Of a DNA stretch of 64,000 nt, positions 8,064 to 19,694 are shown piece after piece. The stretch spans positions 3,658,001-3,722,000 of the forward strand of contig NZ_AP024590.1 of NCBI RefSeq assembly GCF_018323985.1. The letters run 5' to 3'. A program made the translations under genes and the position numbers. Numbering within the stretch: position 1 is the stretch's first letter; every line of letters begins with the position of its first letter. The notes below the pieces were generated by a model. It did not search any database. It saw nothing but the letters and a program-made list of their open reading frames with translations, and was not told where the DNA came from. The DNA comes from Enterobacter kobei. GTDB taxonomy: Bacteria; Pseudomonadota; Gammaproteobacteria; Enterobacterales; Enterobacteriaceae.

Positions 8064-9383
8064 ATGGACGACACGCGCGTACCTATTTCAGAAGTTATTA
8101 ATGCAGCGCCACTTTCCGCGCTACAAATAAGGGTACTGCTACTGTGCTGTATTTTGGTCGTACTGGATGGTTTTGATGCTGCGGTTATTGGTTATATCGC
8201 CCCAACGTTAACGAAAACCTGGCACATCTCGCCGCAGGCGCTGGCACCGGTATTTGCCGCTGGCCTGTTCGGCATGTTTGCCGGGGCCACCGGGCTTGGC
8301 ATTGTGGCGGATCGGTACGGCAGAAAGATCGTGTTGATCTTAAGCCTCATGATCGTTGCAGCAGGCACGCTGGGCACTGTCCTGACAGATACGGTGATGG
8401 AAATGACCGTGTTGCGCTTTATTACCGGGATTGGGATGGGCGCCATTTTGCCAAACAGTATTACGCTCGCCGCAGAGTATTCCCCGGCGCGCCGTAAAAT
8501 CGTGCTGGTGACCTTAAGCTATTCCGGCTTTACGCTGGGGCTGGCGGCGGGAGGATGGATCGCCGGGATCATTTTACCGGCCTTCGGCTGGCATGGTCTG
8601 CTGCTGGCAGGTGGTATCGCCCCGCTTCTTTTGATCCCCATTACCATCGTCTGGCTGCCGGAATCCCTCTGCTTTATGGCAGGGCGCGATCGTTATCGCA
8701 GACAGCTTAACCATCTCGTCAGCAAAATTACCGGCGTGAAAAACGATGCGGTTTGTTATAGCAATAACGAAACCGTGCGGGTTTCATCTCCTGTCGGGGC
8801 TCTGTTTAATAAAGAAATTGTTCGCGTTACCCTGGTGTTGTGGTGCGCGTTTTTCGCTTGTATGTTTGTGTTTTATCTGCTGACCAGCTGGCTGCCGATG
8901 ATCCTGTCGAAAAGCGGTTATCCGCTAACGGAAATGAGTCATATCGCGGCGATGCTACCGCTGGGCGGGGTGATCGGCGGAATTGTGATGGCGACATTAC
9001 TGGATCGTTTATCGAGTCTGCATGTGCTGACCGTCGCCAGTGTTATCGCCGCGATCACATTAACCGTAACGGGCGCCCAGCTTCAGCATCCGCAACTGTT
9101 ACTGGCGGCAATATTTATTTTGGGCTTTACCCTGACCGGAACTATGAACAATTTGAGCGTCCTTGCTTCAACGTTCTACCCTACTCATGCAAGAGCAACG
9201 GGCGTCAGTTGGGCGTTGAGCGCTGGCCGGGCGGGTTCAATTTGTGGGTCGCTGTCAGGGGGGTTGCTGTTTAGCCAGGCTCAGACACTGTCTGATGTGT
9301 TTATCTGGCTGGCATGTCCAATCGCCGTGGCGTGTATCGCCCTTGGGCTGGCGGGCAGCAGAAAGCGTAATCAGGCTGAGTAA
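8064..9383 (+). CDS. MFS transporter of the aromatic acid:H+ symporter (AAHS) family
   Basis: The 439-residue protein has 12 predicted TM segments. The AAHS hallmark DGFD in TM1 (VLDGFDAAVIGYIAPTL, near 32-48) and the loop 2-3 motif GIVADRYGRK are both clear. Family members (PcaK, BenK, VanK, MhpT) import 4-hydroxybenzoate, benzoate, vanillate or hydroxyphenylpropionate with protons. No catabolic genes for aromatics are in the window, so the substrate is unknown. It starts 82 bases after the barrel gene with a good AAGGA site. It could be the last gene of the accessory operon or an independent gene. By eye its middle part is more AT-rich than the operon upstream, which hints at a separate origin. 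Confidence 0.85.
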   Translation: MDDTRVPISEVINAAPLSALQIRVLLLCCILVVLDGFDAAVIGYIAPTLTKTWHISPQALAPVFAAGLFGMFAGATGLGIVADRYGRKIVLILSLMIVAAGTLGTVLTDTVMEMTVLRFITGIGMGAILPNSITLAAEYSPARRKIVLVTLSYSGFTLGLAAGGWIAGIILPAFGWHGLLLAGGIAPLLLIPITIVWLPESLCFMAGRDRYRRQLNHLVSKITGVKNDAVCYSNNETVRVSSPVGALFNKEIVRVTLVLWCAFFACMFVFYLLTSWLPMILSKSGYPLTEMSHIAAMLPLGGVIGGIVMATLLDRLSSLHVLTVASVIAAITLTVTGAQLQHPQLLLAAIFILGFTLTGTMNNLSVLASTFYPTHARATGVSWALSAGRAGSICGSLSGGLLFSQAQTLSDVFIWLACPIAVACIALGLAGSRKRNQAE

Positions 9384-9389
9384 TGCCAT

Positions 9390-9417
9390 GGCCAACGGTA
9401 TCGTAATGCCGTTGGCC
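9390..9417 (+). terminator. Hairpin after the MFS gene, terminator-like without T-tract
   Basis: A 9-bp perfect stem, GGCCAACGG (9390-9398) with CCGTTGGCC (9409-9417), lies 6 bases after the MFS stop. No run of T follows. It may end or protect the plus-strand transcript that faces the converging rRNA operon. Confidence 0.45.
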
Positions 9418-9473
9418 TCAACGTGATGATGTGGATACGGGGATATCGACTGACGACAGGTTTTCTACAGACG

Positions 9474-9504
9474 AAAAAAAACCGTATCACCTCAGTGATA
9501 CGGC
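9474..9504 (-). terminator. Intrinsic terminator of the rRNA operon
   Basis: Read on the minus strand, a 9-bp stem (CCGTATCAC with GTGATACGG, 9482-9503) is followed by eight T residues (9481-9474). It lies about 40 bases beyond the 3' end of tRNA-Asp and ends the rrn transcript. Confidence 0.9.
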
Positions 9505-9544
9505 TTCTTTCACAAAGACGCTAAATAAACGTCTTACAAATAAG

Positions 9545-9621
9545 TGGCGGAACGGACGGGACTCGAACCCGCGACCCCCTGCGTGACAGGCAGGTATTCT
9601 AACCGACTGAACTACCGCTCC
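9545..9621 (-). tRNA. tRNA-Asp (anticodon GTC)
   Basis: The 77-nt gene on the minus strand starts GGAGCGG and ends with an encoded CCA. The anticodon loop reads CTGTCAC, and the T-arm GGTTCGAGTCC is standard. It is the distal tRNA of the rRNA operon, in the place of aspU in E. coli rrnH, and is co-transcribed with 5S RNA. Confidence 0.97.
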
Positions 9622-9673
9622 ACCGAATTTCTTTACCACTCCCGGCTGTCATCCCGGGTTACTGCTTAATTTG

Positions 9674-9793
9674 ATGCCTGGCAGTTCCCTACTCTCGCAT
9701 GGGGAGACCCCACACTACCATCGGCGCTACGGCGTTTCACTTCTGAGTTCGGCATGGGGTCAGGTGGGACCGCCGCGCTAGTGCCGCCAGGCA
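9674..9793 (-). rRNA. rrf: 5S ribosomal RNA
   Basis: This 120-nt gene on the minus strand begins TGCCTGGCGGC and ends GCCAGGCAT, as in enterobacterial 5S RNA. It lies between 23S RNA and tRNA-Asp. The 91 bases to 23S and the 52 bases to the tRNA contain only processing spacer. Confidence 0.98.
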
Positions 9794-9884
9794 AATTCTG
9801 TTCGTCTAACGCCCTGCGGCATTAAACACTAATCTGTATCAGCTGAAAATCTCTCAAATTACGCCAAAACATCTTCGGCGTTGT

Positions 9885-12793
<2,909 letters not shown>

Positions 12794-13002
12794 TCACAAC
12801 CCGAAGATGTTTCACTTCTGATTGCGAAAATTTGAGAGACTCGAACACACCGTTTTTCTTTTCTTATTACGGAGAAAAGAAACAGTGCGTCGTTTCAATT
12901 TTCAGCTTGATCCAGATTTTTAAAGAGCAAATATCTCAAACGAGACTCGGAAGTCTGTTTTGAGATACTGATTGGTTGTGCCTTTCACTCACACCCAGCA
13001 AG

Positions 13003-13077
13003 TGGCGTCCCCTAGGGGATTCGAACCCCTGTTGCCGCCGTGAAAGGGCGGAGTCCTAACCGCTAGACGAAGGGGAC
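13003..13077 (-). tRNA. tRNA-Glu (anticodon TTC) in the 16S-23S spacer
   Basis: The 75-nt gene with encoded CCA has acceptor GTCCCCT/AGGGGAC and anticodon loop CTTTCAC. Its D-arm reads GTCTAGCGGTTAGGAC, one base shorter than the common E. coli form with AGAGGCCCA. The single spacer tRNA puts this operon in the tRNA-Glu class, whereas rrnH of E. coli, at the same locus, has Ile and Ala tRNAs. Confidence 0.96.
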
Positions 13078-13163
13078 ACGATGTGTCACGACTTCGTAGC
13101 CGTCTTGCTCATTACTTTTCATCAGACAATCTGTGTGGACACTGCAAGGCAGGTTCTTTCAGG

Positions 13164-14703
<1,540 letters not shown>

Positions 14704-14835
14704 AAGTTTGATGCTCGTGAATTAAACTTCGTAATGAATTACGTATGTTCACTCCAGAGACTTGGTATTCATTTAGCGTCCGAAGACGTTTAAGAATCCA
14801 TGTCCTTGAGTGCCCACACAGATTGTCTGATAAAT

Positions 14836-14847
14836 TGTTAAAGAGCA
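14836..14847 (-). promoter_or_regulatory. rrn leader boxA antitermination site
   Basis: TGCTCTTTAACA on the minus strand, about 130 bases before 16S, matches the boxA element bound by NusB/NusE. It allows rRNA transcription to resist Rho. The same element starts the conserved leader of E. coli rrn operons. Confidence 0.9.
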
Positions 14848-14885
14848 GTGCAACGCGGCTTTCGCTCACCGTTGCGAGGTGGCGT

Positions 14886-14913
14886 ATATTACGCTTTCCT
14901 CTTTCAGAGTCAA
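14886..14913 (-). promoter_or_regulatory. rrn P2 promoter
   Basis: On the minus strand, -35 TTGACT (14913-14908) and -10 TAATAT (14891-14886) are spaced by 16 bases, as in E. coli rrn P2. It gives the weaker, more constitutive start. Confidence 0.88.
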
Positions 14914-14996
14914 CCCTCATTTTCAGGATTTTTTCTCTTCAACCGAACCGGCTGTTTGTGTGAAGTGATTCACATCCGCCGTGTCGATGGAGGCGC

Positions 14997-15050
14997 ATTA
15001 TAGGGAGTCCGGACGGGATGACAAGCATAAAACTGCATTTTTGTTTCAAC
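14997..15050 (-). promoter_or_regulatory. rrn P1 promoter with UP element
   Basis: On the minus strand, -35 TTGTCA (15024-15019) and -10 TATAAT (15002-14997) are separated by 16 bases. A GC-rich discriminator (GCGCCTCC) follows, the usual target of ppGpp/DksA control. The AT-rich stretch at 15025-15050 is the UP element for the RNA polymerase alpha subunit. The gene-free stretch 14704-15079 holds this promoter, P2, boxA and the pre-16S leader and nothing else I can see. Confidence 0.9.
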
Positions 15051-15079
15051 CGCTCACCTTTTCATCATAACGCTTATTT

Positions 15080-15640
15080 TTACTGCTTTTTGATCGCTGA
15101 AGGCAGGTCAGCAAGGCTATTAATCACCCAATCCGCTGCACTTTCCGCTTCAGCCGTGACCGGCTTGCCTGTGCGCACCAGTACTTTATGACCCACGCCT
15201 GCAGCTGCTGCTGCCAGCATATCTTCGAGTTTGTCGCCAACCATATAAGAAGCTGACATATCGATGTGCAAAAAGTCGCGTGCAGAGATAAGCATGCCCG
15301 GTTGCGGCTTACGGCAATCACAAACCTGGCGGAACTCTTCTACACTGCCTTCCGGATGATGCGGGCAGTAATAGATGCCATCCAGATCGACGCCACGATC
15401 CGCCAGCGACCAGTCCATCCATTCGGTCAAGGTTTCAAACTGAGCTTCCGTAAATTTACCGCGTGCAATCCCGGACTGATTGGTGACGACCACCAGCGCA
15501 TAGCCCATTGCTTTCAATTCACGCATGGCATCTATTACGCCATCGATAAATTCGAAGTTATCACTCTCATGGACATAGCCATGATCGACATTAATCGTGC
15601 CATCACGATCGAGAAAAATTGCGGGTACTGACTGTGCCAC
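15080..15640 (-). CDS. gmhB: D-glycero-beta-D-manno-heptose-1,7-bisphosphate 7-phosphatase
   Basis: The 186-residue HAD-family phosphatase (E. coli 191) removes the 7-phosphate during ADP-heptose synthesis for the LPS inner core. The catalytic motif FLDRDGTIN (Asp at 10 and 12), the Thr/Ser motif VVTNQSG and the zinc-binding Cys/His loop (CPHHPEG through CDCRKP) are intact, as is the C-terminal GDKLEDM. It lies between the rrn promoters and the divergent metN, as in E. coli. Confidence 0.97.
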   Translation of the reverse strand: MAQSVPAIFLDRDGTINVDHGYVHESDNFEFIDGVIDAMRELKAMGYALVVVTNQSGIARGKFTEAQFETLTEWMDWSLADRGVDLDGIYYCPHHPEGSVEEFRQVCDCRKPQPGMLISARDFLHIDMSASYMVGDKLEDMLAAAAAGVGHKVLVRTGKPVTAEAESAADWVINSLADLPSAIKKQ

Positions 15641-15730
15641 CGGTTTACTCCTTTATATAAGGCTGATAGCGCTAGTATCTCATGTTTCTGAACGCAAGAA
15701 AGTGCTCATCATACAGAGTTACATTGAAAT

Positions 15731-15746
15731 AGACGTCTGGATGCCT
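15731..15746 (+). promoter_or_regulatory. Tandem MetJ operator (met boxes) of metNIQ
   Basis: AGACGTCT at 15731-15738 is a perfect met box, followed directly by GGATGCCT as a weaker second box. MetJ with S-adenosylmethionine binds tandem 8-bp boxes. The site is 85 bases before metN and should repress the importer when methionine is ample. Confidence 0.85.
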
Positions 15747-15830
15747 TAACATCCGTTTTGTTTACGGTCATCGCCCGTATCTGGCAGTACAAAATGCCAC
15801 GGCTAACTTTTAAACGATAAAAATAATCTA

Positions 15831-16862
15831 ATGATTAAACTTTCGAATATCACCAAAGTCTTCCAGCAGGGAAACCGCACCATCCAGGCGCTGAATAATG
15901 TCAGCCTGCATGTCCCTGCCGGTCAAATTTATGGCGTCATTGGCGCTTCCGGAGCAGGTAAAAGCACCCTGATCCGCTGCGTGAATTTGCTGGAGCGTCC
16001 AACGCAGGGCAGCGTACTGGTCGATGGCCAGGATCTTACCGCCTTAAGCGAATCCCAGTTGACTAAAGCCCGTCGTCAGATTGGCATGATCTTCCAGCAT
16101 TTTAACCTGCTTGCCTCACGCACTGTGGCGGGCAACGTCGCCCTGCCGCTGGAACTCGACAACACGCCCGCCGCTGAAATTAAACGCCGCGTCAGCGAGC
16201 TGCTGGATTTAGTAGGCCTGAGCGATAAGCATGACAGCTATCCGGCAAATCTCTCCGGGGGTCAAAAACAGCGCGTAGCGATTGCCCGTGCGCTGGCCAG
16301 CAATCCAAAAGTCTTGCTCTGCGATGAAGCCACCAGCGCGCTCGATCCGGCGACAACCCGCTCTATCCTCGAACTGCTCAAAGACATTAACCGCCGTCTG
16401 GGTTTAACCATCCTCCTTATTACGCATGAAATGGATGTGGTGAAACGTATCTGTGACTGCGTGGCCGTGATCAGCAATGGCGAGCTTATCGAGCAGGACA
16501 CCGTCAGTGAAGTGTTCTCGCATCCGAAAACGCCGCTGGCGCAGCAGTTTATTCAGTCCACATTGCATCTGGATATTCCGGAAGACTATCAGCAGCGCAT
16601 GACGACAGAGCCGGGTGCCACCAGCGTGCCGATGCTGCGTATGGAATTTACCGGTCAGTCGGTGGATGCGCCCCTGCTTTCTGAAACCGCACGCCGTTTT
16701 AATGTGAACAACAACATTATCAGTGCGCAGATGGATTACGCCGGTGGCGTGAAGTTCGGCATCATGCTGACGGAAATGCACGGAACACAACAGGATACGC
16801 AAGCCGCCATTGCCTGGCTGCAGGAACACCATGTAAAAGTAGAGGTGCTGGGTTATGTCTGA
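15831..16862 (+). CDS. metN: Methionine ABC importer, ATPase subunit
   Basis: The 343-residue protein (same as E. coli) has Walker A GASGAGKST (38-46), signature LSGGQKQR and Walker B LLCDEATSALD, then a C-terminal NIL/ACT-like domain (about 265-343) that binds methionine and shuts the transporter when internal methionine is high. It forms MetN2I2 with MetI and works with the lipoprotein MetQ on D- and L-methionine. metI overlaps its end by 8 bases. MetJ boxes lie upstream. Confidence 0.98.
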   Translation: MIKLSNITKVFQQGNRTIQALNNVSLHVPAGQIYGVIGASGAGKSTLIRCVNLLERPTQGSVLVDGQDLTALSESQLTKARRQIGMIFQHFNLLASRTVAGNVALPLELDNTPAAEIKRRVSELLDLVGLSDKHDSYPANLSGGQKQRVAIARALASNPKVLLCDEATSALDPATTRSILELLKDINRRLGLTILLITHEMDVVKRICDCVAVISNGELIEQDTVSEVFSHPKTPLAQQFIQSTLHLDIPEDYQQRMTTEPGATSVPMLRMEFTGQSVDAPLLSETARRFNVNNNIISAQMDYAGGVKFGIMLTEMHGTQQDTQAAIAWLQEHHVKVEVLGYV

Positions 16863-17508
16863 GCCAATGATGTGGTTACTGGCGCGGGGTGTCTGGGAGA
16901 CGCTGGCGATGACCTTTGTCTCCGGTTTCTTCGGTTTTGTCATCGGACTGCCGGTAGGCGTACTGCTGTACGTCACCCGCCCCGGTCAGATCAGTGAAAA
17001 TGCAAAGCTGTACCGCAGCATTTCCGCACTGGTGAATATTTTCCGTTCCATTCCGTTCATTATTTTACTGGTCTGGATGATCCCCTTCACCCGCGTAATT
17101 GTTGGCACCTCCATCGGTTTGCAGGCGGCCATCGTACCGCTGACCGTGGGCGCAGCCCCCTTTATTGCCCGTATGGTTGAGAACGCGTTACTGGAGATCC
17201 CGACCGGACTTATCGAAGCCTCACGCGCCATGGGTGCCACGCCGATGCAGATCATTCGGAAGGTCCTGTTGCCGGAAGCCCTTGCTGGTCTGGTGAACGC
17301 GGCTACCATTACCCTGATCACCCTTGTGGGTTATTCCGCCATGGGCGGTGCTGTGGGTGCCGGTGGGCTGGGACAAATTGGCTATCAGTACGGTTACATC
17401 GGCTATAACGCCACCGTAATGAATACGGTGCTGGTATTACTGGTCGTGCTGGTTTATCTGATCCAGTTCTCGGGCGATCGTATTGTCCGGGCTGTCACTC
17501 ACAAATAA
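16855..17508 (+). CDS. metI: Methionine ABC importer, permease subunit
   Basis: The 217-residue inner-membrane protein has five predicted TM segments and the importer coupling (EAA) motif EASRAMGATPMQIIRKVLLPEA near 122-143. Length equals that of E. coli MetI. It starts inside the end of metN and is followed by metQ after 43 bases. Confidence 0.98.
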   Translation: MSEPMMWLLARGVWETLAMTFVSGFFGFVIGLPVGVLLYVTRPGQISENAKLYRSISALVNIFRSIPFIILLVWMIPFTRVIVGTSIGLQAAIVPLTVGAAPFIARMVENALLEIPTGLIEASRAMGATPMQIIRKVLLPEALAGLVNAATITLITLVGYSAMGGAVGAGGLGQIGYQYGYIGYNATVMNTVLVLLVVLVYLIQFSGDRIVRAVTHK

Positions 17509-17551
17509 CGTTATAAACAACACAATCGACTCTGAGAGTTAAGGAAAAAGC

Positions 17552-18367
17552 ATGGCGTTTAAATTCAAGACCTTTGCGGCAGTGGGTGCCCTGATTGGTT
17601 CTCTGGCCCTGGTGGGTTGCGGTCAGGACGAGAAAGATCCCAACCACATTAAAGTGGGCGTGATCGTCGGCGCTGAGCAGCAGGTAGCGGAAACCGCCGC
17701 GAAAGTGGCAAAAGAGAAATACGGTCTGGACGTTGAACTGGTGACCTTTAACGATTACGTTCTGCCGAATGAAGCGCTGAGCAAAGGCGACATCGATCTG
17801 AATGCCTTCCAGCACAAACCGTATCTGGATCAGCAGATCAAAGATCGCGGTTATAAGCTGACCTCCGTGGCGAACACCTTCGTTTATCCGATTGCCGGCT
17901 ACTCCAAAAAAATCAAATCCATCGATGAGTTGCAGGAAGGCGCGCAGGTTGCCGTACCGAATGACCCGACTAACCTGGGCCGTTCCCTGTTGCTGCTGCA
18001 AAAACAGGGTCTGATCAAACTGAAAGATGGTGTGGGCCTGCTGCCGACCGTGCTGGACGTGGTAGAAAACCCGAAAAACCTGAAGATTGTGGAGCTGGAA
18101 GCGCCGCAGCTGCCGCGTTCATTAGACGATGCGCAGATCGCGCTGGCCGTGATCAACACCACTTACGCCAGCCAGATCAACCTGACGCCAGCGAAAGACG
18201 GCATCTTTGTTGAAGACAAAGACTCCCCGTATGTAAACCTGCTCGTTTCCCGTGAAGACAACAAAGATGCGGAAAACGTGAAGAAATTCATTCAGGCTTA
18301 CCAGTCTGATGAAGTTTACCAGGAAGCCAATAAAGTCTTTAACGGCGGTGCGGTTAAAGGCTGGTAA
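17552..18367 (+). CDS. metQ: Methionine-binding lipoprotein
   Basis: The 271-residue substrate-binding protein of the NlpA family has a lipobox LVGCG, with the modified Cys at 23. The sequence HIKVGVIVGAEQQVAE and the ligand-side segments NDYVLPNEAL and DLNAFQHKPYL are those of MetQ. It delivers D/L-methionine to MetNI at the inner membrane. An AAGGAAAAAG site precedes the ATG, and a strong hairpin follows the stop. Confidence 0.98.
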   Translation: MAFKFKTFAAVGALIGSLALVGCGQDEKDPNHIKVGVIVGAEQQVAETAAKVAKEKYGLDVELVTFNDYVLPNEALSKGDIDLNAFQHKPYLDQQIKDRGYKLTSVANTFVYPIAGYSKKIKSIDELQEGAQVAVPNDPTNLGRSLLLLQKQGLIKLKDGVGLLPTVLDVVENPKNLKIVELEAPQLPRSLDDAQIALAVINTTYASQINLTPAKDGIFVEDKDSPYVNLLVSREDNKDAENVKKFIQAYQSDEVYQEANKVFNGGAVKGW

Positions 18368-18390
18368 TCACTTTTTTCTGTAATATCCTT

Positions 18391-18420
18391 CAAGGCGGGC
18401 ATAAGCCCGCCTTGTCATTT
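18391..18420 (+). terminator. Terminator of metNIQ
   Basis: A 10-bp perfect stem (CAAGGCGGGC with GCCCGCCTTG, 18391-18414, loop ATAA) is followed by a short, imperfect T-rich stretch. Confidence 0.8.
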
Positions 18421-18474
18421 CGGTACTCTCCTGTTTCAATACCTGGTAATGCCATTATTTACTGAGGATATATT

Positions 18475-18879
18475 ATGCGCGCTTTACCGATCTGTTTACT
18501 GGCACTGATGCTGAGCGGCTGTTCCATGCTAAGCAGATCGCCCGTCGAACCGGCCAAAAATACCGCAACCACGACCAGAACAGAGCCGGAAAAACCGAAA
18601 GCGCCGCGCCCAGCGCCGGTGAGGATCATCACCAACGCCGAAGAGTTAGTCGGTAAACCGTTCCGCGATCTGGGTGAAGTGTCCGGTGATTCTTGCCAGG
18701 CAACCAATCAGGATTCACCGCCGAACATCCCGACCGCGCGTAAACGCATGCAGATTAACGCCTCTAAATTGCGCGCCAACGCCGTGTTACAGCACAGCTG
18801 TGAAGTTACCAGCGGTACGCCGGGCTGCTATCGTCAGGCCGTCTGCATCGGTACCGCGCTTAACATCACGGCAAAATGA
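18475..18879 (+). CDS. rcsF: Rcs phosphorelay outer-membrane lipoprotein
   Basis: The 134-residue lipoprotein has lipobox LSGC with Cys16, a Pro-rich linker (PEKPKAPRPAP) and a folded domain with four cysteines (GDSC, HSCE, PGCYR, AVC) that form two disulfides in E. coli. It senses outer-membrane and LPS stress, is threaded through BamA/OMP complexes, and signals through IgaA to RcsC. BamA is also encoded in this window. Its stop overlaps trmO (ATGA). Confidence 0.98.
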   Translation: MRALPICLLALMLSGCSMLSRSPVEPAKNTATTTRTEPEKPKAPRPAPVRIITNAEELVGKPFRDLGEVSGDSCQATNQDSPPNIPTARKRMQINASKLRANAVLQHSCEVTSGTPGCYRQAVCIGTALNITAK

Positions 18880-19583
18880 GTGCATTCTCGTTTGAGCAAA
18901 TAGGCGTTATTCGTTCGCCCTATAAAGAGAAGTTTGCCGTGCCGCGCCAGCCTGGGCTGGTAAACAGCCGCGGCGAACTTCATCTTATTGCTCCGTTTAA
19001 TCAGGCCGACGCGGTGCGCGGCCTTGAGGCATTCAGCCACCTGTGGGTACTGTTTGTTTTTCATCAGACAATGGAAGGGGGCTGGCGGCCCACCGTTCGC
19101 CCTCCCCGTCTGGGCGGCAATGCCCGAATGGGTGTATTCGCCACGCGTTCAACGTTCCGCCCTAACCCGGTCGGCATGTCGCTGGTTGAATTAAAAGGTA
19201 TCCGCTGCCAGAAAGACCAGGTGATCCTTGATCTTGGCAGCCTCGATCTGGTCGACGGCACGCCGGTGATCGACATTAAGCCCTATCTGCCGTTCGCCGA
19301 AGCATTGCCTGCGGCGAAAGCCAGCTATGCGCAACTTGCGCCTCAGGCAGATATGCCGGTGTTTTTTACCGAAGACATTGCCGGGCAACTGCTGGCGCTT
19401 GAACCGCGCTACCCTGCGCTGCGGCAGTTCATCAGCGATGTGCTGGCGCAGGATCCCCGACCGGCCTACCGCAAAAAAGAAGAAGAGATGGGCAAAACTT
19501 ATGCCGTATGGTTGCTGGATTTTAACGTGCGCTGGCGCGTAACGCCGTCGGGATTTGAGGTCTTTGCGCTGGAAACGCGCTAA
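18876..19583 (+). CDS. trmO: tRNA m6t6A37 N6-methyltransferase
   Basis: The 235-residue protein (formerly YaeB/TsaA) is an S-adenosylmethionine-dependent enzyme that methylates N6 of t6A at position 37 in ACY-reading tRNA-Thr. The N-terminal beta-barrel domain carries IGVIRSPYKEKFAVPRQPGL and the conserved THRSTFRPNPVGMS-type segment (here TRSTFRPNPVG). The length matches E. coli. It overlaps rcsF by 4 bases. Confidence 0.96.
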   Translation: MSAFSFEQIGVIRSPYKEKFAVPRQPGLVNSRGELHLIAPFNQADAVRGLEAFSHLWVLFVFHQTMEGGWRPTVRPPRLGGNARMGVFATRSTFRPNPVGMSLVELKGIRCQKDQVILDLGSLDLVDGTPVIDIKPYLPFAEALPAAKASYAQLAPQADMPVFFTEDIAGQLLALEPRYPALRQFISDVLAQDPRPAYRKKEEEMGKTYAVWLLDFNVRWRVTPSGFEVFALETR

Positions 19584-19694
19584 TTTTAGTGCGCTCTCTT
19601 TTGGCATCATTGCCAGGCTGATAAACTAAACCACTTTTTTTGTGTCAGGCTCGTTTTGAGCCTGTGCTCATCGTCCAAATGGAACCGTAACTAC

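Noticed and set aside
9545..9621. Integrated phage or integrative element at tRNA-Asp
   Set aside because: No integrase, excisionase or duplicated tRNA end is visible in the window; only the position suggests it.
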